Shown here piece after piece: positions 46,243-53,464 of a stretch of 64,000 nt of DNA; the stretch's first letter is position 1; each line of letters starts with the position of its first letter. Both the position numbers and the translations under genes were made by a program. The stretch covers positions 62,001-126,000 of the forward strand of contig JADZEK010000050.1 of assembly GCA_020850595.1 (NCBI GenBank), read 5' to 3'. Below the pieces are notes generated by a model that had not been told where the DNA came from, made no database searches, and was given only the letters and a program-made list of their open reading frames with translations. Origin of the DNA: Anaerolineales bacterium. Lineage in GTDB: Bacteria; Chloroflexota; Anaerolineae; Anaerolineales; UBA6663.

Positions 46243-46369
46243 GGCGCGGCCGGGTGAGGGCTGTAGGGCATAGGCGCGAATTTAAGCCGCGGCGGTCCGA
46301 CGGCAGGCGCGGGGCACACGGGCTGACACGTCCGGGGGGTGCTGCAAGACAGACCTCCCATCCCCCTGA

Positions 46370-46402
46370 CCCCCTTCCCACTGAAAAGACGTGGGAAGGG
46401 GG
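46370..46402. repeat. 12-bp perfect inverted repeat after fabH
   Basis: CCCCCTTCCCAC (46370-46381) pairs with GTGGGAAGGGGG (46391-46402) around a 9-nt loop. It may end fabH transcription, although the T-rich flank (AATTTTCTT) begins 4 nt later. It could also be one copy of a dispersed palindromic repeat. Confidence 0.6.
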
Positions 46403-46414
46403 AGGAATTTTCTT

Positions 46415-46453
46415 AAAGGGGCGGCGGGCCAAATGCAGGCCCGCCTTCCCTTT
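46415..46453. repeat. Second inverted repeat, 8+6 bp with internal loop
   Basis: AAAGGG (46415-46420) with CCCTTT (46448-46453) encloses GGCGGGCC (46423-46430) with GGCCCGCC (46438-46445). A 2x2 internal loop separates the two helices. It lies 12 nt after the previous repeat. Confidence 0.55.
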
Positions 46454-46640
46454 GGCTTTCCCGGGGCCAACACAGGGCGTGGCGCATCTGTCGGGCTGGC
46501 TGACTCAAGGTCGCGGACGCGTGAGCGGGTACGGGTAAGTGGCCGGCACCTGGTTGGCTTGCTTACGTTCGCGCCTATGGGACTGTAGAGATAATCGCCC
46601 GGCCCGCTCAGCAACGCGCTGCCTGGGGATTGAATGCAAA

Positions 46641-46668
46641 ACGCCCCGCTGAACGATCAGCGGGGCGT
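46641..46668. terminator. Bidirectional terminator, main stop for the csoR-osmC-trxA operon
   Basis: ACGCCCCGCTGA (46641-46652) pairs perfectly with TCAGCGGGGCGT (46657-46668) around ACGA. It is followed by TTTTGC on the minus strand and CTGGTTTTTGG on the plus strand, giving T tracts both ways. It lies 27 nt after the thioredoxin stop. Confidence 0.8.
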
Positions 46669-46695
46669 CTGGTTTTTGGTACGGCCGGCGGCGGC

Positions 46696-47109
46696 TTACG
46701 CGGCGGCCGGGGCGGCGCCGGCGGGCGCATCAGTGGGCGCATCAGTGGGCGCGGCGGCCGGCGCGTCGGTTGGGGTGGAGATCACCTCGAGGAACTGGTC
46801 TACCACGCGCTTGAGATAGCCGAGCGGCGCGGCGCCGACCTGGCGATGGACGATCTTGCCGGCGGCGACGAACAGCAAGGTCGGAATGCCGCTGACCTCG
46901 TAGGCCTGCGCCCATTGCGGGTCGTCGTCCGTGTTCACCTTGGCCACAATCAGCTTGCCGTCGTACTCGTCGGCAATCTTTTCCAGGCTCGGCGCCACCT
47001 GGCGGCACGGGCCGCACCACGGCGCCCAGAAATCCACGATCACCGGCACCGGCGACTTCAACACCGACGCCTCAAACTCCGCATCCGTTACATGAATGGG
47101 TGCAGCCAT
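46696..47109 (-). CDS. trxA: Thioredoxin with Thr/Asp/Ala/Pro-rich C-terminal tail
   Basis: From ATG 47109 the product has 137 residues. Motifs are FWAPWCGPC (28-35, redox-active C32 and C35) and the cis-Pro loop SGIPTLL (P76). The fold ends near residue 110. The remaining tail is a low-complexity (TDAP)n sequence encoded in part by a tandem 12-mer at 46727-46750. A strong AGGAGG site lies inside the end of the OsmC gene, whose stop overlaps this start as TGATG. It reduces protein disulfides, and in this operon it may also clear protein persulfides or peroxides with OsmC. Confidence 0.95.
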   Translation of the reverse strand: MAAPIHVTDAEFEASVLKSPVPVIVDFWAPWCGPCRQVAPSLEKIADEYDGKLIVAKVNTDDDPQWAQAYEVSGIPTLLFVAAGKIVHRQVGAAPLGYLKRVVDQFLEVISTPTDAPAAAPTDAPTDAPAGAAPAAA

Positions 47110-47582
47110 CAGATACTCGCCTCCTTTGTAGGCCCCGCCGCCCCGCCGCCCTGGGCGGCAGTGGCATCTGCTGCATGGATTTCGTATCGGCAGTTGACTT
47201 GCGCCGTGTGGCGCAGCATGGCCGACACCGAGCAATACTTGGCTTCAGATAACTCAATCGCGCGCCGCACAGCGTCGGCGTCCACCTGATGGCCGGTGAC
47301 CACAAACACGATCTCGATTTCGGTGTACACACGCGGGTGCTCCACGCACCGGTCGCCGTGGACACGCACCTCGAACGCCGTGACGTTCTGGCGTTTCTTG
47401 CGGAGGATATCAATGACATCCGCGCCGGCGCAGCCGGCCAGCCCAGCCAGGATCAACTCCATGGGGCTGGCGGCAATTTGGGCTGAGCCGTCGGTCAGCA
47501 GCGTGTGGCCGGACCCCGCCCTGACCGTGAAGGCCGTGCCCGCTTGCCAGACCGCGACGGCGTTCTTGGCGTAGCTCGTCAT
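47109..47582 (-). CDS. OsmC-family peroxiredoxin-like protein
   Basis: This is a 157-residue OsmC/Ohr-fold protein. C51 (LAGLAGCAGAD) and C117 (EAKYCSVSAML) are in the conserved positions of the catalytic pair, and E110-type acidic residues flank them. It resembles the YhfA/OsmC branch more than Ohr. The family removes organic hydroperoxides and some members act on persulfides. It follows the CsoR-like gene by 4 nt and overlaps the thioredoxin start. The C-terminal tail is Ala/Gly-rich and ends inside the thioredoxin ribosome binding site. Confidence 0.9.
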   Translation of the reverse strand: MTSYAKNAVAVWQAGTAFTVRAGSGHTLLTDGSAQIAASPMELILAGLAGCAGADVIDILRKKRQNVTAFEVRVHGDRCVEHPRVYTEIEIVFVVTGHQVDADAVRRAIELSEAKYCSVSAMLRHTAQVNCRYEIHAADATAAQGGGAAGPTKEASI

Positions 47583-47586
47583 GGCG

Positions 47587-47859
47587 TTAGGCCGCCTGGC
47601 TCAGCACGTCGAGCAATTCGTCCATGAGCGCGGCGTAATCCTCGCTCGTCTGCGAGTCGTTCAGGCAGCGGCAGGCGTAGGAGCGCGCCAGCAGCCGGCT
47701 GACTTGATTGGCGGCCGAGCGGATGGCGGTGAGTTGCTGGAGCACCTCGCGGCAGTCGCGGCCGTCTTCGACCATGCGGGCCACGCCGCGCACCTGGCCC
47801 TCGATGCGGCGCAGGCGTTTCAAGACTTCCTCGTGACTGGCGGCGGGCGCGTCGGGCAT
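47587..47859 (-). CDS. CsoR/FrmR-family repressor lacking the copper-binding His (CstR-like)
   Basis: This is a 90-residue all-helical DUF156 regulator. Its start shows LKRLRRIEGQVRGVARMVEDGRDCREVLQQL. C36 and C65 occupy the two Cys positions of CsoR, with the usual spacing of 29 residues. The copper-binding His expected at position 61 is Tyr, and an extra Cys is at 63. CstR, a persulfide sensor, also keeps the two Cys and lacks the His. The promoter and a 17-bp palindrome overlapping its -10 box lie just upstream, fitting autoregulation. It heads the osmC-trxA operon. I infer sulfide/persulfide or thiol sensing, not copper. Confidence 0.85.
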   Translation of the reverse strand: MPDAPAASHEEVLKRLRRIEGQVRGVARMVEDGRDCREVLQQLTAIRSAANQVSRLLARSYACRCLNDSQTSEDYAALMDELLDVLSQAA

Positions 47860-47870
47860 GGTCGGCTCTG

Positions 47871-47911
47871 ATACTCCACCCCAGTATAGTATCGGCGGAC
47901 GCGGCTGTCAA
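47871..47911 (-). promoter_or_regulatory. Consensus promoter with overlapping CsoR-type operator
   Basis: On the minus strand TTGACA (47911-47906) and TATACT (47888-47883) are exactly 17 nt apart. A 17-bp inverted repeat with ATACT/AGTAT arms (47871-47887) overlaps the -10 box and start site, and extends as GATACT/AGTATC over 47870-47893. ATAC...GTAT ends with a G/C-rich centre are typical of CsoR/CstR operators. Confidence 0.8.
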
Positions 47912-47961
47912 GCCGGGGTTGCGGACGCGCCCTCGACCGGCCCAACCTGGTGAGACGAACA

Positions 47962-47988
47962 CCGGCCGGCGCGTGGGGCGCCGGCCGG
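47962..47988 (-). terminator. GC-rich hairpin between korB and the upstream regulator region
   Basis: CCGGCCGGCGC (47962-47972) pairs with GCGCCGGCCGG (47978-47988) around GTGGG. It lies 38 nt after the korB stop. The following T content is low, so termination would be weak or factor-assisted. Confidence 0.5.
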
Positions 47989-48026
47989 CCGGGGATCATG
48001 CCACCGACGGAGGTTTGGGCGGGCGT

Positions 48027-49073
48027 TTACTTCATGCCCGCCATGATCTTCTCGAGCGACTCAGGCGAGGGGCGCACCTGCGCGGGCGTGTAGGCGACCA
48101 GCGGGGTGTCACCCAGGCGCTCTAGCTCGGCCAGGTTGGGGCGGTCGCCGTTGACGTAGATCAGTCCGGTGATGAACTGCTGCTTCTCGCGCGCCTCTTC
48201 GAGCAAGCGCAGGGCGGCGTAGCGGTCGGTCGGGTCGTGGCTGCCATCGAGTTTCTTTAAGACGATGGACGAACCGTCGTATAGCTCCACGGTTTCGGTC
48301 GCGCCGGGGGCGTAGTCTACGCGGATCTCCTCCTGCGGCGGCACGAAGGTAAAGTCGTTGATGCGCTCGTCGTGGGCCTTGCCCCAGGCGTAGCTCTTGG
48401 TCGAGTCGTCGCGGTTGTTGAAGGTGACACACGGGCTGATGATGTCGAGCAGCGCCGTGCCGCGGTAGCTGAGGGCGGCCTTGAGGAGCGGCACCACCTG
48501 CTTGGGGTCGCCGGCGAACGAGCGCGCCACGAAGCCGCACTCGGCCACAATCGCTTCCAGGCACAGGTCAATGGGGGGCAGTTCGTTGCGGCCGGCGTAC
48601 TTGATCTCCTGCCCCAGGTCGGCGGTGGCTGAGAATTGGCCCTTGGTGAGGCCGTAGACGCCGTTGTTCTCGACGATGTAGACCATGCGCACGTTGCGGC
48701 GCATCAGGTGCTTGAACTGGCCGATGCCGATGCTGCCGGTGTCGCCGTCGCCGCTGATGCCGATGCCGAACAGGGTATGGTTGGCCATCAGCGCGCCCGT
48801 GGCAATGGACGGCATGCGGCCGTGCAGCGCGTTGAAGCCGAACGAGCGGTTCATGAAGTAGGCCGGGCTTTTGCTCGAGCAGCCGATGCCGCTGAACTTC
48901 ACCAGCCGTTCGGGGCGCACGCCCAGTTCGTAGCAGGCGCTGATGATCTGAGCCGAAATCGAGTCGTGCCCGCACCCGGCGCACAGGGTCGACTCTAGGC
49001 CCTTGTAGTCGGTTTTGGTCAGGCCGATCAGGTTGGTCGCCGGGGGGCGGGCGGGCGCAGCGGTTGCGGTCAT
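48027..49073 (-). CDS. korB: 2-oxoacid:ferredoxin oxidoreductase, beta subunit
   Basis: This is a 348-residue thiamine diphosphate and Fe-S subunit. Cysteines for the cluster are C31 and C34 (LCAGCGHD) and C65 (GIGCSSKSPAYF), with a likely fourth in IISPCVTFN. The TPP/Mg motif is GDGDTGSIGIGQF (108-120) with NNGVYGLTKGQ (136-146). It decarboxylates 2-oxoglutarate or related 2-oxoacids to acyl-CoA, reducing ferredoxin. Its ATG is one base after the korA stop, and the AAGGAG site lies at the end of korA. Substrate choice (2-oxoglutarate or wider 2-oxoacids) cannot be settled here. Confidence 0.94.
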   Translation of the reverse strand: MTATAAPARPPATNLIGLTKTDYKGLESTLCAGCGHDSISAQIISACYELGVRPERLVKFSGIGCSSKSPAYFMNRSFGFNALHGRMPSIATGALMANHTLFGIGISGDGDTGSIGIGQFKHLMRRNVRMVYIVENNGVYGLTKGQFSATADLGQEIKYAGRNELPPIDLCLEAIVAECGFVARSFAGDPKQVVPLLKAALSYRGTALLDIISPCVTFNNRDDSTKSYAWGKAHDERINDFTFVPPQEEIRVDYAPGATETVELYDGSSIVLKKLDGSHDPTDRYAALRLLEEAREKQQFITGLIYVNGDRPNLAELERLGDTPLVAYTPAQVRPSPESLEKIMAGMK

Positions 49074-49074
49074 G

Positions 49075-50913
<1,839 letters not shown>

Positions 50914-50957
50914 GCCAATTCTCCTTGTGGATAGGCCAGGCCGCGCACAGCGCGGCG

Positions 50958-51698
50958 TCAGGGCACCCCGGCCGACACGGCCGCGGGCGTAAGCGCTGCC
51001 CCGCCGCTGCGCAGTTCGCGATGGCGCAGCAGCGAGGTGTGCGCCAGCAGGAGCCGGTGCGCCTCGCGGGGATCGCCCGCCGCCAGTGCGGTGACCATGC
51101 CTTCGTGGTAGGTCCAGACCTCGCGCAGATACTCATAGTCGGAAAACAGGCTGAGGCCCACGGCCTCGTAGGCTTCCCAATAGGCTTCCAGCACGCCTAT
51201 AACATAAGCGTTGTTGAGGTGCTTGAAGAACGTCAGATGCAGGCTGCGGTGCTCGGCGTGCGGGATCTGCACAGGGTGGTGGTTGAGCTTGTCCCAGGCC
51301 GAGTTGATCAGGGCGCGCAGTTCGGCATGGTCTTGGGGCGTGAGGCAGGCCACCGCCTCGAACCAGAAGGCCGCCTCGACGTGATTGCGCAATTCGCCAA
51401 AGGCCGCGAACTGATCGGGGTCTTGCGCCAGGGCGTAGAGCAAGCTATAGCGGATGGCGGGCAAGAAGTTGTATTCGGCCACGCGGATGCCGGTGTTGGG
51501 CCGCACCTCCACGAAGCCCAGCGCTCGCGCCACCTCCAACTGCTCGCGCAGCTTGCCGATGCTGAGCTTAAGCTCGGCGCTCAGCTTCTCCAGCGAGGGC
51601 AGCCGGTCACCCGGCTTGCGCCCGGTCGCGACAATGTAGCGCACCAGCTCGGAGTTCAACCTGTCAAGCAGTGGCGAAGCAAAGAGTGAGTGTGTCAT
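50958..51698 (-). CDS. GntR-family regulator (FCD/FadR-like) of the kor operon
   Basis: This is a 246-residue regulator. The winged helix-turn-helix spans about 10-75 (PGDRLPSLEKLSAELKLSIGKLREQLEVARALGFVEVRPNTGIRV). The C-terminal helical FCD domain follows, with scattered His residues that bind a metal or organic acid in relatives. It is the first gene of the operon, upstream of korA and korB. Its promoter has two operator-like palindromes directly in the start-site and leader region, so it is very probably autoregulated. There is no ribosome binding site in the 33-nt leader. Effector may be an organic acid, which is inference from family and context. Confidence 0.9.
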   Translation of the reverse strand: MTHSLFASPLLDRLNSELVRYIVATGRKPGDRLPSLEKLSAELKLSIGKLREQLEVARALGFVEVRPNTGIRVAEYNFLPAIRYSLLYALAQDPDQFAAFGELRNHVEAAFWFEAVACLTPQDHAELRALINSAWDKLNHHPVQIPHAEHRSLHLTFFKHLNNAYVIGVLEAYWEAYEAVGLSLFSDYEYLREVWTYHEGMVTALAAGDPREAHRLLLAHTSLLRHRELRSGGAALTPAAVSAGVP

Positions 51699-51767
51699 AT
51701 TAGTCTATTAATGCAATTCATTAGATGAATTAGACTAATTATAGCACTTTAGAGAAGCGCTTGTCAA
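51699..51767 (-). promoter_or_regulatory. Consensus sigma-70 promoter and paired operator sites for the gntR-kor operon
   Basis: TTGACA (51767-51762) and TATAAT (51743-51738) are perfect consensus boxes with an 18-nt spacer. ATTAG-N-CTAAT palindromes occur at 51729-51739 (perfect, touching the -10 box) and 51699-51709 (one mismatch, touching the start codon). Their centres are 30 bp apart, close to three helical turns. A further palindrome AATTCAT-TAG-ATGAATT lies between them (51715-51731). Confidence 0.85.
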
Positions 51768-51860
51768 ACATGGTCGGTTCAGCAGCATTTTCGGGTTGGT
51801 TGGCGAAGACAGTGGTGGGCTGCCCTCACTCATTTGGGGCGGGGGCGGCCCGCCGGCTGC

Positions 51861-52238
51861 TTAGAGACTGCCGAAACGCCAGACGAAGATCAGCGCGAGG
51901 GCCAGGAGGAAGAACAGCACCAGGCCGACGATGGTGGCCCAGATGCGCTCGCGGGCGAACACCGCCGCGCCGAGCACGACAAAGGGAATGAGGCACAGCA
52001 GATGGCTGATGGTGGTGACGACCAGCCCAGGCAGCACGACGCCGGCCTGCTGCAACAGCGGGGCCAGGCCGCGCACGATGATCAACTGGCCGGGCAGCCG
52101 CAGCGCGCCCTGCAGCACCGCGCCGGGAAATTGCAGCAATCCCCAGTAGAAAGCGCCCCCAGCCAGCATGCCCAGCAGAGCCATGCCGTAGGGGTAGTTT
52201 CGGTTGTCAGGCGTGGGCAGGTCTTCTTGGGATCGCAT
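51861..52238 (-). CDS. Small membrane protein, unknown function
   Basis: This 125-residue protein has a short polar N-terminus (ATG 52238) and about three to four membrane segments (YPYGMALLGMLAGGAFYWGLL, GVVLPGLVVTTISHLLCLIPFVVLGAAVF, IWATIVGLVLFFLLALALIFVW). I recognise no family. The ATG is 6 nt after a TATAAT box, so the mRNA is probably leaderless. It is divergent from the lipoprotein at 52343. The gene is real by promoter and by the hydrophobic, protein-like sequence. Confidence 0.72.
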   Translation of the reverse strand: MRSQEDLPTPDNRNYPYGMALLGMLAGGAFYWGLLQFPGAVLQGALRLPGQLIIVRGLAPLLQQAGVVLPGLVVTTISHLLCLIPFVVLGAAVFARERIWATIVGLVLFFLLALALIFVWRFGSL

Positions 52239-52244
52239 GCGGCC

Positions 52245-52272
52245 ATTATAAGCCAGGCCCGCGCCGCGGCAA
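52245..52272 (-). promoter_or_regulatory. Leaderless promoter for the small membrane protein
   Basis: TATAAT (52250-52245) ends 6 nt before the ATG at 52238. A -35 match TTGCCG (52272-52267) lies 16 nt upstream of the -10 box. Confidence 0.6.
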
Positions 52273-52330
52273 GTGACCCAGCGCAGGGGAATAACCGCCC
52301 AGGCAACCGGTCTGGTGCGCTCAGGACAGT

Positions 52331-52336
52331 TATACT
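52331..52336 (+). promoter_or_regulatory. Leaderless -10 box (TATACT) for the FG-GAP-like lipoprotein
   Basis: TATACT ends 6 nt before the ATG at 52343. The -35 region is not recognisable. It is divergent from the promoter at 52245-52272. Confidence 0.45.
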
Positions 52337-52342
52337 TTGACG

Positions 52343-53389
52343 ATGAAATCTACTGGTATGCTCTCCGGCCGGCTGTTGGCCGCCGCGCTGCTGCTGGCCG
52401 CCTGTGGCCGCCGCCCGCCTACGACCAACGCGCCGAGCGACCGGCCCAGCGCCGGGGGCGTCGCCCCCGCCGAGGCTTCGCTGACGCCGCCGCCCACGAT
52501 CACGCTGACCCTCGCGCCGATGGGCGCACCGTCTGATACGGCCGCGCCTCCGCCCCAGGCCGCCACGGCAACCCGGCCGCCGTCAGAGGCGCCCCGGTCG
52601 CCCTCCGCCACCGCGCCAGCCGATACCGCGCAGCCGGCCGCCTCGCCCACGCCCGTGCCGCCCGACAGCACGCAATCGCCGGGGGTGGTCAAGTACGTGG
52701 TCTACAGCGAGCAGTTCATCGGTGAGTACGCCGCCCGCATTTGGGTGCAGGCCGACTACCCGTTCCCCAACCAGCTCAGCCTGGGCACAATTGACCGCGG
52801 CCAGACGCGGCTAGTGCAGTTGAGCGAGGTGAGCGGTTTCGAGCCGCTGCCCGGCGCCGACCTGACTGGCGAGGGCCAACCCGACGTGGCCTTCGCGCTG
52901 CGCTGGGGCGGCTCACACTGCTGCTGGGGGACGGTGCTCTACAACCTGGGCGACACGCCCCAGCAGGTGCTGTGGGTGGGCGGCGAAGTGGGCGTGGGCA
53001 AGTTCCGCGACCTGGATAACGACGGCGACTGGGAGTTCATCACTCGCGACGTGGTCGCCGGCCTGCCGTGCTCACAGCCATCGTCGCTGGCGGTGCTGGC
53101 CTACGGCCCGGGCCTGGGCTACGCGCCCGCCAGTCCGCTCTACCCGGCCGTGTTCGAGCCGGAGATTGTGGACATTACGGCGCTGGCGGAGCAGCGCGCC
53201 CAGCAGAACGGCGCGCTGACCCAGTGCGACGTGGCGGACTTGATGCTCGACTATCTCTACTCTGGGCAGACCGAACGCGGCGCGGCGGAGTTCGCGCGCC
53301 TGTACACCGCGCCCGACGCGGCCGCGGTGTGGGCGGCGCTCGAGGCGGCGGCGCGCGGCGGGCGGCTGTACCTCGCACCCGCCAACTGA
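52343..53389 (+). CDS. Lipoprotein with Pro/Ala/Thr-rich linker and Asp-rich FG-GAP-like domain
   Basis: The ATG at 52343 gives 348 residues (a TTG at 52337 is possible). The signal peptide ends in the lipobox LLAAC with lipidated C21. A disordered Pro/Thr/Ser/Ala linker spans about 22-110. The folded domain includes GADLTGEGQPDVAFALRWGGSHCCWGTVLYN and KFRDLDNDGDWEFITRD, an Asp-rich calcium-binding-type loop of FG-GAP/VCBS proteins. It contains vicinal cysteines (CC). It is anchored at the outer face of the cell membrane. The role is unknown, and the neighbours give no clear hint. Confidence 0.78.
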   Translation: MKSTGMLSGRLLAAALLLAACGRRPPTTNAPSDRPSAGGVAPAEASLTPPPTITLTLAPMGAPSDTAAPPPQAATATRPPSEAPRSPSATAPADTAQPAASPTPVPPDSTQSPGVVKYVVYSEQFIGEYAARIWVQADYPFPNQLSLGTIDRGQTRLVQLSEVSGFEPLPGADLTGEGQPDVAFALRWGGSHCCWGTVLYNLGDTPQQVLWVGGEVGVGKFRDLDNDGDWEFITRDVVAGLPCSQPSSLAVLAYGPGLGYAPASPLYPAVFEPEIVDITALAEQRAQQNGALTQCDVADLMLDYLYSGQTERGAAEFARLYTAPDAAAVWAALEAAARGGRLYLAPAN

Positions 53390-53404
53390 CGCGCCCACGC
53401 CGGT

Positions 53405-53452
53405 TCACCATTCGGCCCCTCGCCGGCCTGGCTGACGAGGGGCCGAGGGTGA
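53405..53452. terminator. Bidirectional terminator between convergent genes
   Basis: CGGCCCCTCG (53413-53422) pairs with CGAGGGGCCG (53436-53445), and the outer TCACC (53405-53409) pairs with GGTGA (53448-53452). It sits between the lipoprotein stop and the cupredoxin protein stop. T tracts are lacking. Confidence 0.6.
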
Positions 53453-53464
53453 TTCAGGCTGCCG

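Larger units (their letters stand above)
46243..46695. other. Convergent intergenic region with three strong hairpins
   Basis: About 450 nt separate fabH from thioredoxin. No gene is supported. The region contains three stable inverted repeats, listed separately: 46370-46402, 46415-46453 and 46641-46668. Confidence 0.6.

Noticed and set aside
46243..46695. Small ORFs in the fabH-trxA intergenic region
   Set aside because: They run through hairpins, have no ribosome binding site, and no protein-like sequence.
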